Positions 51,494-60,222 of a stretch of 64,000 nt of DNA are shown one piece after another. The stretch is from Cedecea sp000277545 (GTDB taxonomy: Bacteria > Pseudomonadota > Gammaproteobacteria > Enterobacterales > Enterobacteriaceae). The notes beneath the pieces were generated by a model, which worked only from the letters and a program-made list of their open reading frames with translations, did not search any database and was not told where the DNA came from. The stretch lies in NCBI GenBank assembly GCA_050847315.1, contig CP193791.1. One strand, given 5' to 3'. Position 1 is the stretch's first letter. Each line of letters opens with the position of its first letter. Both the position numbers and the translations under genes were made by a program.

Positions 51494-52027
51494 TTATGGG
51501 TATGCCAGGGTGTAGCTAGCTTTCGCCTGAACCAAACCTGCGGTAGTGGCATCGGTCGCATAGTAACCACCGTAGTAACGCATAGTCGCTTTACCGCCAG
51601 TTACAGGGGCCGGAGCACCGGTTTCGCCCAGTTTCAGCTGCTGCTCGTCGGAGTTGTACAGACGAACTTCAACTTTGGTTGCGGCACCGGTGGTCGCGCT
51701 GTTGGTCAGGTTACCGGTCTGGCTGTTTACGCCGCTGCTGCCGACGGCTTCGAAATGCGCAGCCACCTGAGTGATGCCGGTAGGGCAGTTTTCAACGTTC
51801 AGATCAAAACCTTTAGAACCCGCGGTTGTGCCGGAGGCATTCAGGGTCTGGATAGACACCTTTGGCAGCTGAACCTGGCGATCGACAGAATCGCTGGCGA
51901 TGGTGCAAGTTTCGGCAATCAGTTGACCGTTGAAGGTGACGGTGCCCTGCGTTTCATCCGCCGCCAGGGCAGAAGTTGATACCGCAGCCAAAGCCATGGC
52001 GCACAGCGTCATTTTAAAATTGCGCAT
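51494..52027 (-). CDS. Major fimbrial subunit (FimA-like pilin)
   Basis: This 177-residue pilin has a signal peptide (MRNFKMTLCAMALAAVSTSA, cleaved near LAA/DETQ) and a pilin domain with the Cys pair in AETCTIAS and VENCPTGI. The penultimate-Tyr C-terminus AKASYTLAYP is typical of type 1-like pilins. It is the first gene of the fimbrial block. It is 77 bp after tssH (clpV) on the same strand, so transcription could be its own or continue from tssH. It is rich in Thr and Ser, which matters for the glycosyltransferase encoded at 60223. Confidence 0.93.
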   Translation of the reverse strand: MRNFKMTLCAMALAAVSTSALAADETQGTVTFNGQLIAETCTIASDSVDRQVQLPKVSIQTLNASGTTAGSKGFDLNVENCPTGITQVAAHFEAVGSSGVNSQTGNLTNSATTGAATKVEVRLYNSDEQQLKLGETGAPAPVTGGKATMRYYGGYYATDATTAGLVQAKASYTLAYP

Positions 52028-52104
52028 GATATAATTCCCTATATTTCAGTAAGTAAAAACTTTATAAACAGTAGATACATAATTCCTGGTGCAACTTTCT
52101 TAAA

Positions 52105-54801
52105 TTACGTCGTCGGCAATTCCTCCGTTTGATGGATAAGTTCAATGCCTTTCTCATGTGAATAAGCCACACGCATGGCCACATTTTTATTTTGTGTAGC
52201 AGCTGCGCCAGTCGAATTTAAGATAGCTACGCCAACTTTCGGCAAAATGTTTTTCTCAATAAAGCGGATTAGCATCCTTGCCCCGGTTTCCGCCACCGGG
52301 CACTGCTCCACAACGTGCTGCACCAGTTCTTCGCTGAAGCTTAATTCAAGGTCATAATTCGCCTTAGCACGTTCGGCAATACGATTAAGATGAATATTAA
52401 CAATGCGCTGGAGTGAAGACGTTGCCAGCGGTAAATAAGGTATTACGGTAACTCGACCTAAAAATGCTGCCGGGAAGACTTTCAGCAAAGCAGGCTGAAT
52501 AACCTTCAGCAAACTTTCTTCGCCCGGCAGGGTTTCAGGATCCGCACAAGCGCTGCTAATAATGTCGCTCCCCGTATTACTTGTTAGCAATATAATGGTA
52601 TTACGGAAGTCGATTTGCCGCCCTTCACCGTCTTCCATCGATCCTTTATCAAAGACCTGGAAAAACAATTCGTGCACGTCTGAGTGCGCCTTTTCCACTT
52701 CATCCAGCAGAATGACGCTGTAGGGTTTACGCCTGACGGCCTCGGTTAATACGCCCCCCTCGCCGTAGCCAACGTAGCCCGGAGGTGAGCCCTTCAGGGA
52801 AGAGACGGTGTGGGCTTCCTGGTATTCGCTCATGTTAATGGTGATAAGGTTTTGCTCACCGCCATACAGCTGGCTGGCAATGGCCAAAGCCGTTTCGGTT
52901 TTCCCCACCCCGGAAGGCCCCACCAGCATAAAGACGCCAAACGGTTTTTTCGGATCCGCCAGTCCTGCGCGAGCGGTCTGAATGCTCTGGCTCAGGCAGT
53001 CCAGCGCGTACTGCTGCCCGATAACGCGCTCGGCCAAACGCTGCGGCAGCTCCATCACCGCGCTGACATCATCTTTAAGCACCTGCCCGACCGGGATCCC
53101 CGTCCAGTTCGCCACAATCGAAGCCACCACGTCGGCATTCACTTCGGCCTGCACCAGCGGCTGCTCGCCGCGAATTTCGCTCAGCGTGGTTTCAAGCTCT
53201 CCTAAACGCTGCTGCAGATAGGCCACCTTTTCCGTTTCTGATACTTCGGTATCTTCAACCGTGGCCGCAAGAAGCTGCTTACGCGTGTCGATAATGCTGG
53301 AGACTAACTCGCATTCCTGGCTCCAGCGGCTGTCCAGAACCTTAGCGTTTTCGGCGTGTTCAGAAATCGCGTTCTGGATAGGCTCTCTGCGCTTATCGTC
53401 CTCTTTGCCAAAGCCGATGGCTTTTTCCAGCAGCGACAGCTCGGCCTGGGCCGACTCGCTGTGGAACTTCAGCATCTGCAGCTCGGCCGGCGGCGCGTGC
53501 TGTGCCACGGCAACCCTGGCACAGGCGGTATCCAGCAGGCTAATCGCTTTATCTGGCAGCTGGCGGGCCGGAATATACCGGTGTGAGAGCCTGACGGCGG
53601 CGCGAATAGCTTCATCCATGATCCACACGCCGTGATGCTTCTCCAGCACCGGCAGCAGGCCTCGCACCATCGCAATCGCCAGCGCTTCTGACGGTTCTTC
53701 AACCTGCAGAACCTGGAAGCGGCGCGTCAGCGCAGGATCTTTCTCAATATGACGCTTGAATTCGCTCCAGGTCGTCGCGCCAATAGTGCGCAGCTGACCA
53801 CGGGCCAGCATCGGCTTCATCAGGTTCGCGGCGTCGCCGGTTCCGGCGTTACCGCCAGCCCCCACCAGCGTATGAACTTCGTCAATAAACAGGATGACGG
53901 GCTCAGCCGAATTGACCGCTTCTTCCAGCACCGCTTTCAGGCGAGCTTCAAACTCACCTTTCATGCTGGCGCCTGCGGAAAGGGCAACCACATCCAGCGT
54001 AAGCAGGCGAACTTTTTGCAGGGAAGGCGGCACATCCCCGGCCGCAATCGCCAGAGCAAGCCCCTCCACAACCGCCGTTTTACCTACCCCGGCCTCACCG
54101 GTGAGCAGCGGGTTATTCTGGCGACGGCGCAGCAGGATATCGACCATGGTGTTGATCTCTTTATCGCGCCCCAGCACAGGATCAATTTTTCCTTCCCGCG
54201 CCAGCGCCGTCAGATCGGTAGAATACTGCGCCAGCCCACCGCCCTGAGCGCTGCCCATTGCGTGGCTGGCTTCGCCAGGCACCCCGGCCTCGTCGGACAC
54301 CGCTGCGCCACCGGCTAAATCATTTTGTTCCGCCGACTCACGGGTGATGTACCCGAGATCCTTACTTAAATGTTCGAGAGGAATTTTTTCAAACGCCGGA
54401 GAGATAGCGAACAGCGCGCGGCGCAGCTCCATCGTCGTCAGCAGGGCAATCAGCAAATGGCCGCTGCGGATGCAAGTGTTATGGCATTCTAGGCTGGCAA
54501 ATACCCACGAGCGCTCAATGGCCAGCTCAATGTGATAGGAGAAATCAGAGATAGCGCTGGCCCCGGCAGGCAGGCGAGTCAGCGCCTGAGAAAAATCACG
54601 CTCCAGCATTTCCGCATCAAGCTCGAAGTGCCGAATGATGTGCCGAATATCGCTATCCTGCTGCTGATATATCTGATTTAACCAGTGCACCAGTTCAACA
54701 TAAGGGTTACCGCGTAATTTACACAGCGTTGTGGCGCTCTCTACGCCTTTAAACAAGATGGTATTTAGCTTACCGAATAGGTTTTTTCTGGTTATCGCCA
54801 C
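52105..54801 (-). CDS. tssH: T6SS sheath-recycling ATPase TssH (ClpV)
   Basis: This 898-residue AAA+ unfoldase disassembles the contracted TssBC sheath. It has a ClpV-type N-domain (about 1-160), a first AAA module with Walker A GEAGVGKTA and Walker B VILFIDEVHTLVGAG, a coiled middle domain (about 410-530), and a second AAA module with GPSGVGKTE and VILLDEVEKAH. It is the first gene of the minus-strand T6SS arm, divergent from tssF, and is separated from tssB by the four fimbrial genes. Confidence 0.96.
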   Translation of the reverse strand: MAITRKNLFGKLNTILFKGVESATTLCKLRGNPYVELVHWLNQIYQQQDSDIRHIIRHFELDAEMLERDFSQALTRLPAGASAISDFSYHIELAIERSWVFASLECHNTCIRSGHLLIALLTTMELRRALFAISPAFEKIPLEHLSKDLGYITRESAEQNDLAGGAAVSDEAGVPGEASHAMGSAQGGGLAQYSTDLTALAREGKIDPVLGRDKEINTMVDILLRRRQNNPLLTGEAGVGKTAVVEGLALAIAAGDVPPSLQKVRLLTLDVVALSAGASMKGEFEARLKAVLEEAVNSAEPVILFIDEVHTLVGAGGNAGTGDAANLMKPMLARGQLRTIGATTWSEFKRHIEKDPALTRRFQVLQVEEPSEALAIAMVRGLLPVLEKHHGVWIMDEAIRAAVRLSHRYIPARQLPDKAISLLDTACARVAVAQHAPPAELQMLKFHSESAQAELSLLEKAIGFGKEDDKRREPIQNAISEHAENAKVLDSRWSQECELVSSIIDTRKQLLAATVEDTEVSETEKVAYLQQRLGELETTLSEIRGEQPLVQAEVNADVVASIVANWTGIPVGQVLKDDVSAVMELPQRLAERVIGQQYALDCLSQSIQTARAGLADPKKPFGVFMLVGPSGVGKTETALAIASQLYGGEQNLITINMSEYQEAHTVSSLKGSPPGYVGYGEGGVLTEAVRRKPYSVILLDEVEKAHSDVHELFFQVFDKGSMEDGEGRQIDFRNTIILLTSNTGSDIISSACADPETLPGEESLLKVIQPALLKVFPAAFLGRVTVIPYLPLATSSLQRIVNIHLNRIAERAKANYDLELSFSEELVQHVVEQCPVAETGARMLIRFIEKNILPKVGVAILNSTGAAATQNKNVAMRVAYSHEKGIELIHQTEELPTT

Positions 54802-55170
54802 GATAAAACTCGCCCTGTTTTAATTCGATTATTCGATTGTTTTATTCATCCACTTATCCACGTGGATCAGAGAGCCGAAACAACGCATTAAGCGCATCAC
54901 GGAACGTTACCTGGAGGGCATAGTAATTAACAAAAATTGAAATAAAAACCCTTGCCGGCCAACATCACGGGTTTTAAGAATTACGCCCGGAAGTCATTCT
55001 TAAATTCTCTAAAACGCATGATGCAGGCATACGAAAATTTAACGTTTACTTTTAGAATCGGGTTCATAAACAGAAGAACGCCTCCGACAAAAAAAGATTT
55101 TTTCTGTCTTCAAATATTTATCTCCAGCATGGCAAAAACATATTTGCTGTAATAATTGACAGGGTGACAA
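54802..55170. promoter_or_regulatory. 369-bp AT-rich divergent promoter region between tssH and tssF
   Basis: This region separates the two arms of the T6SS cluster and must hold promoters for both. It is AT-rich and contains no credible gene; a 66-codon frame at 54952-55152 has no ribosome site or family. I could not assign an operator with confidence. Confidence 0.55.
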
Positions 55171-57051
55171 GTGGAACACAACTTTCTGGATTACTACAAC
55201 CGGGAGCTAACTTTCGTCAGAGAAATGGCGCAAGAGTTCGCCGAACGTCATCCCAAGATTGCCGGGCGCCTGGGGATGAACGGCATTGAGATTGCCGATC
55301 CTTACGTTGAGCGTTTAATCGAGGCGTTTTGCTTCTTATCCGCCAGAACACAGATAAAGCTGGACGCTGAGTTTCCCAAATTTACCCAGCGCCTGCTGGA
55401 CATTGTCTATCCGAACTATAACTCCCCAACCCCCTCGATGGGGGTGGTGCAGCTGGAGCCTAACCTCAGCGAAGGCGATCTCACCCAGGGCTACAGGATC
55501 CCAAAACAAAGCGCCTTTTATAGCCGCATTTTGCCCGGTGAGATGACCCGCTGCGAGTTCAGAAATAACCAGGATGTGACGCTTTGGCCGCTGGAAATTG
55601 CCGAGGTACGCCTGACCTCAATCCCCCCGGATATCCCTAACCTTGAACATTACCGCATTAAGCATCATCAATTAAAAGGTGCTTTGCGAATTAAACTAAA
55701 GCTGCAGGGAGAGCTGGTCTTTTCTGAACTGAAGGGGCTGAATGAACTGCCGATATATATCCAGGGCGATGAGCGTATCGTCTCTCATACGTTCGAACTG
55801 CTTCACGGCAGTCACGTTGCGATGGTGGTACGCAGCGGAGAACGGGAAAAAAACCGTTATCATGTCATCAATGAACAGCCGCTGAAATTTGAAGGCATGG
55901 CGCCAGATCAGAGCTTATTGCCGCTACAGTGGAATATGTTTCATGGCCATACGCTGATTCAGGAATATATTTCCTGCCGTGAAAGATTTTATTTTTTCTC
56001 ACTCACGCAGCTGGCTGAATCCTTTGCGGATAATAACACCAATGAAGTAGAGATAATTATCCTGTTGAATAAGTTACCGCAGGATTTAGTCGCCCACCTG
56101 GACGCATCGCGCTTTCTGCTGTTCTGCACGCCCGTCATTAACCTTTTCCCTAAACGTGTCGACAGGATTGAGGTTAACCGGGCGCTCAATAACTTTCATA
56201 TCGTGCCGGACCGCAGCCGTCCTCTCGACTATGAGGTGTTCTCGGTCAATAAAGTGTTTGGTCTGCAGGCCGAAACCAGCGAAGAGCTGACCTTTAACCC
56301 GCTCTATCAGACCCGCCATAGCGATACCGGCAACTTTGGCCGCTATTTTTCCGTCAACCGCACGGTGAGAACCAAAGAGTCCAGCAGCCGAAAATACGAT
56401 ACCCGCACGCCCTACAGCGGGACTGAAATCTTCATCTCGCTGGTTGATCAGCAAGAAGCGCCTTACGGCGAGCATATTCGCTATCTGCTGGTCGATGCGA
56501 TGGTCACCAATCGTGATTTGCCCCGCCTGCTGACCAGCAGCGGCAGCCTCGATCTGACAATGTCGGACTCGGTTCCCATTCACGGCGCGCGCTTTGTCAG
56601 TTCGCCCAGCGCGCCCCGCTCACCGTTTGCTCTCGGTGAAACGGCCTGGCGCCTGATTCGTCAGCTGAGCTTCAACTATCTGCCGCTGTCGGATATGGAC
56701 CATGCTCAAGGGGGCGAGGCACTGCGTAATATGCTGCGGCTGTTCACTACCGCCTCCGATCTGGAGTCCATGGCGCAAATTAACAGTCTCGTGGGCTGCC
56801 AGACCCGCCCGGTGGTTCGCCGCCTCTCGGATGAGGGCTTGCTGGTTTACGGGCGCGGCGTGAACTGTAGCCTGACGGTTGACGAAGAAGGGTTCTCCGG
56901 GGTCAGCCCTTATCTGTTTGGGCTGATTATGGAGAACTATTTGTCGCGGCATGCCGCCATCAATATTTTTACCGAAACTGAGCTGCACTCGATGCAGCGA
57001 GGCCTTGTCGCACGCTGGAAAGCGCGCCCGGGCAGGCGAGGCGCGCTATGA
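55171..57051 (+). CDS. tssF: T6SS baseplate protein TssF
   Basis: This 626-residue baseplate wedge protein carries the typical start NFLDYYNRELTFVREMAQEF, HPKIAGRLG and YVERLIEAFCFLSAR, followed by LLDIVYPNYNSPTPSM. The start is GTG at 55171, with AGGGTG 5-8 bp upstream; no in-frame ATG is compatible with the conserved N-terminus. It overlaps tssG by four bases (ATGA). It is the first gene of the plus-strand T6SS arm. Confidence 0.96.
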   Translation: MEHNFLDYYNRELTFVREMAQEFAERHPKIAGRLGMNGIEIADPYVERLIEAFCFLSARTQIKLDAEFPKFTQRLLDIVYPNYNSPTPSMGVVQLEPNLSEGDLTQGYRIPKQSAFYSRILPGEMTRCEFRNNQDVTLWPLEIAEVRLTSIPPDIPNLEHYRIKHHQLKGALRIKLKLQGELVFSELKGLNELPIYIQGDERIVSHTFELLHGSHVAMVVRSGEREKNRYHVINEQPLKFEGMAPDQSLLPLQWNMFHGHTLIQEYISCRERFYFFSLTQLAESFADNNTNEVEIIILLNKLPQDLVAHLDASRFLLFCTPVINLFPKRVDRIEVNRALNNFHIVPDRSRPLDYEVFSVNKVFGLQAETSEELTFNPLYQTRHSDTGNFGRYFSVNRTVRTKESSSRKYDTRTPYSGTEIFISLVDQQEAPYGEHIRYLLVDAMVTNRDLPRLLTSSGSLDLTMSDSVPIHGARFVSSPSAPRSPFALGETAWRLIRQLSFNYLPLSDMDHAQGGEALRNMLRLFTTASDLESMAQINSLVGCQTRPVVRRLSDEGLLVYGRGVNCSLTVDEEGFSGVSPYLFGLIMENYLSRHAAINIFTETELHSMQRGLVARWKARPGRRGAL

Positions 57052-58076
57052 CCCTCCCGAAGTTGCCACAGGCCTCGTCATTACCGCCAGGGCTGGAAAA
57101 CTGGTTCGATCCCAGCGCCCCCTGGGATGCGGGATTTATCAGCATTATGCGGGCTATTGCCGCCCGCACGCCGTCCCTGCCGCCGCCGGGTAAGGCCGCT
57201 CTCCCCTCTCAGGAGCGGTTCAGGCTCGGCCAGATCTCCAGCATGGCCTTCTCCCCTCGAGAGATAGCGGCCATCCATCAGCAGGACGACAAAATCAAAC
57301 TGCAGCTTTTTGGGCTGGGGATCTGGGGCGCTCAGGGGGCAATGCCGCTGCACCTCTCTGAGCTGGCTTATTCCCGCTACGAACAGCACGACCCGACGCT
57401 GATTGATTTCGTGGATATCTTCCACCACCGGGCGCTGAGCCAGTTTTATCGGGCCTGGTTCTTATCGCAGGACACCGCCTCGCTCGATCGTAAAGAAGAC
57501 GAGCGTTTTTCATTCTACGTGGGCAGCCTGGTGGGGCTGGATCCCTCCGAGCTCGATCCCGCCCCGCTGCCGATTCACGCCCGCCTGGCGTCATCCGCGC
57601 ACCTGATTCGAGAAGCACGTAACCCTGATGGCCTGCTAGGCGCCATGGAGTACTACTTCCAGGTTCCGGTGCAGATGGAAGAGTTTGAGCTGCAGTGGAT
57701 TTTCCTTGAGGGAAAAGATCAAACCGCTTTGGGCGACGACCGCTACGCCGCGCTGCTGGGCGACGGGGCCATCCTCGGGAATACAGTCCTCGACCGGCAG
57801 CATAAATTCAAGCTGATGATGGGCCCGCTCACGCTGGCTCAATACATGCTGTTCAGCCCCTGGGGCAGCGATATGGCGGTGCTGCGCGAGCTGGTTCGAA
57901 GTTTTATCGGCTTTGAGTATGCCTGGGATGTGCAGCTGGTGCTTGCCGCCGATCAGGTGCCCCGGGCCACGTTAGACGGCAGCCACCAGCTGGGTTATGC
58001 GAGCTGGCTGGAAAGAGAGGCCAGCGAAACCCCCGTTTTCGGGATGAGCTTTGAGCCCGAGATGTACCGCCGGTAG
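57048..58076 (+). CDS. tssG: T6SS baseplate protein TssG
   Basis: This 342-residue TssG partners TssF in the baseplate wedge. The family patterns FISIMRAIAARTPSLPP, FGLGIWGAQGAMPLHLSE, FVDIFHHRALSQFYRAW and the C-terminal LGYASWL are present. The ATG overlaps the tssF stop. It is followed by tssA after 46 bp. Confidence 0.95.
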   Translation: MTLPKLPQASSLPPGLENWFDPSAPWDAGFISIMRAIAARTPSLPPPGKAALPSQERFRLGQISSMAFSPREIAAIHQQDDKIKLQLFGLGIWGAQGAMPLHLSELAYSRYEQHDPTLIDFVDIFHHRALSQFYRAWFLSQDTASLDRKEDERFSFYVGSLVGLDPSELDPAPLPIHARLASSAHLIREARNPDGLLGAMEYYFQVPVQMEEFELQWIFLEGKDQTALGDDRYAALLGDGAILGNTVLDRQHKFKLMMGPLTLAQYMLFSPWGSDMAVLRELVRSFIGFEYAWDVQLVLAADQVPRATLDGSHQLGYASWLEREASETPVFGMSFEPEMYRR

Positions 58077-58122
58077 CCCTTCGCCTGGAAGAGAACGTAA
58101 CCATGGATGAAAAGACACGCAC

Positions 58123-59205
58123 ATGAATCAATACGAAAGCCTGACCTGCTCGGACTATTACCAGTCATTGATGCAGCCCTTTCAGGGCGACTCGCCCTGC
58201 GGCGAAGCGCTCGATTACGATCCTGCTTTTATCATGCTGCAGTCGCGCCTGCAGCCAAAGCTTGGGGCCGAATACGGCGACTTCGTTGAAGCCGCTGAGC
58301 CGGTGAACTGGACGGAAACCGAACGCGACTGCCAGGCCCTGCTGCAAAAAAGCAAAGATGTTCGCCTGGTGGTTATTTTGATGCGCTGCCGCCTGCGTAA
58401 GCGCGGGCTGTCTGCGCTGGCCGAAGGCGCGGAGGCGCTGCTTGCCCTGCTACAAAGCTGGCCGGACGACCTTCATCCACAGCTGCTTGACGAAGGGGAG
58501 TTCGAGCCAATGCTGCGGGCAAACGCCTTCGCCGAGCTGGAGGATATCGGTGGTCTACTGACGGATCTGCGCAACCAACCGCTGCCCAAAGCTTCCGGGC
58601 TGCAAATTACCGTTAAAGAATTTGAAAAAGCCCATCAGCTGCCGAGAGAAGAAGGTGCGCTGTCGGACGAGGCCGTCGCCGCCATCATTCGCGAATGGCA
58701 CACCAGCGCACGAGAAGAGATTCGCCCGCTAACGCAGGCCCATTACTTTGTGCAGCAGATAAAACAGATCCTGGCGGAGACGCTGGGGCACGAGGCACCT
58801 GAGCTGCCGCTGTTGTCCGGCATTCTTGGCATGTTTAGCCGCGAGTTTGGCAGCGAAATGCCCGCCAGAGATCTCCCTTTGGAAAAAGCCCCCGAAAGCG
58901 TGCCGGAGCCTTTGCCCACGCAGCCCCCTGGTCAGGTAGCCGTCCCGGCTGACGAAGCGGCCTGGCAGCCTCCTGTCCCGGTGCCTCGTCCTGCGCGGCA
59001 TGAACCGCAAAAAGGGGTTAATACGCGCGCGCAAGCGCTCCAGCGCCTGCAGGAAATCCGCAGTTGGTTTGCCGTGGCAGAGCCAAGCAGCCCGCTGGTG
59101 CCGGTGCTGAAATACGCGGAGGAAAGCATAGGCAAGAGCTTCGCCGAGCTGCAAAAAATGTATCCCCCAGAAGTTATCGCAATGCTGAACCAGGAAAAGG
59201 AATAA
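58123..59205 (+). CDS. tssA: T6SS cap/assembly protein TssA (ImpA_N domain)
   Basis: This 360-residue TssA primes and caps sheath-tube assembly. The ImpA_N domain lies at about 10-130 (QPFQGDSPCGEALDYDPAF, VNWTETERDCQALL, DVRLVVILMRCRL). A Pro-rich linker (about 260-305) and a short C-terminal helical domain follow (QALQRLQEIRSWFAVAEPSS, LLKYAEESIGKSF-like). It is of the shorter TssA type. The ribosome site before the ATG at 58123 is weak. The adhesin-like gene begins 3 bp after its stop, so the two are probably translationally coupled. Confidence 0.92.
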   Translation: MNQYESLTCSDYYQSLMQPFQGDSPCGEALDYDPAFIMLQSRLQPKLGAEYGDFVEAAEPVNWTETERDCQALLQKSKDVRLVVILMRCRLRKRGLSALAEGAEALLALLQSWPDDLHPQLLDEGEFEPMLRANAFAELEDIGGLLTDLRNQPLPKASGLQITVKEFEKAHQLPREEGALSDEAVAAIIREWHTSAREEIRPLTQAHYFVQQIKQILAETLGHEAPELPLLSGILGMFSREFGSEMPARDLPLEKAPESVPEPLPTQPPGQVAVPADEAAWQPPVPVPRPARHEPQKGVNTRAQALQRLQEIRSWFAVAEPSSPLVPVLKYAEESIGKSFAELQKMYPPEVIAMLNQEKE

Positions 59206-59208
59206 ACA

Positions 59209-60204
59209 ATGTTAAGGATACTCACCCTTCTGATTTCCGGGCTGCTGATGTCGCCTGGCGCATGGGCCGTTTGTACGCTGGCGCGCGGGACTCCCACGCC
59301 GCTCACCATTGACGCTAAGACAATCATTATTTCCGCTGATGCGCCGGTGAGTACTTCTACGCCAATAGCCCAATATGACAGCCCGACGGTAGGCGGCGCT
59401 GGCGTAGGTTATGACGACTGTATAAAGGGAACAGAGTACGGCAAACGCGCCGTGTCGCTGTCCGGGCAGGATACATCCACAAAAATTTATGCGACCAACA
59501 TTCCGGGCATTGGCATCAAAATGCTGGCGAGCAACGGCTCGGCGTTTGGTAATTTCCCGTCGACCAGTTATCTGACTTTCTCAAATGGCAGCTCGGTTGG
59601 TTCACTCGATATTCCACCGCAGTCTTTTTATCGAATTGAGTTTTATAAACTCAGCAATAACCTGCGCCTGGCCAATGCCGCGACGGGGGATACCATCCTG
59701 CCCGCCGGACAAATTGGCTACAACTATATCCTGTCAGATAACCCCGCGTCGTTCACCCATAGCCTCTCTATCGGGGAAATGAAAATTATCAGTACCCCGG
59801 CCTGCACTGCGGATAACGCTAAAACTATCGACTTTAACGACGTGACGCCCACGCTGCTAAAAGCCGGGGTTACCCGAAGCCTGGACTTCGCCATCGTCTG
59901 TAAGAGTGACTATGGATCCTACTCGGCCTCCGCGTCGATGATTACCGATACCCCTACGGCAGACGGCGGTTTTATTCGTATCAAAGACTCTGACGGCAAT
60001 ATGGATCGCTTGAAAATCCGCATCACCGACGGCGACAACAAAACCATGAAAGTCGATGGATCCACCTCTGAATCCTCACGGGTTATCACCAGCCAGGGTC
60101 CGGCTGAATTTGCCTGGAAAGCGACGCTGCTCCAGGGCAACGGTACGGCACCTGCCGGTGGCCTGTTCACGGCAAAAGCAGAAATTATTTTTAGTATTCA
60201 GTAA
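59209..60204 (+). CDS. Fimbrial adhesin-like secreted protein
   Basis: This 331-residue protein has a signal peptide (MLRILTLLISGLLMSPGAWA) and a two-domain layout like FimH-type tip adhesins. An N-terminal domain of about 170 residues, with a Cys pair (VCTLARG and YDDCIKG), precedes a C-terminal pilin domain with its own Cys pair (TPACTADN and AIVCKSD) and a donor-strand-like end AKAEIIFSIQ. AAGGAATAAACA precedes the ATG, which is 3 bp after the tssA stop. It is the obvious missing tip adhesin for the chaperone-usher genes at 47.3-52.0 kb but lies in the other arm of the T6SS cluster, immediately before a glycosyltransferase gene. The receptor is unknown. Confidence 0.8.
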   Translation: MLRILTLLISGLLMSPGAWAVCTLARGTPTPLTIDAKTIIISADAPVSTSTPIAQYDSPTVGGAGVGYDDCIKGTEYGKRAVSLSGQDTSTKIYATNIPGIGIKMLASNGSAFGNFPSTSYLTFSNGSSVGSLDIPPQSFYRIEFYKLSNNLRLANAATGDTILPAGQIGYNYILSDNPASFTHSLSIGEMKIISTPACTADNAKTIDFNDVTPTLLKAGVTRSLDFAIVCKSDYGSYSASASMITDTPTADGGFIRIKDSDGNMDRLKIRITDGDNKTMKVDGSTSESSRVITSQGPAEFAWKATLLQGNGTAPAGGLFTAKAEIIFSIQ

Positions 60205-60222
60205 GCCAGGGAATAAGGAAAT

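Noticed and set aside
54952..55152. 66-codon frame in the tssH-tssF intergenic region
   Set aside because: It has no ribosome site and no recognisable domain, and it lies in an AT-rich divergent promoter region.
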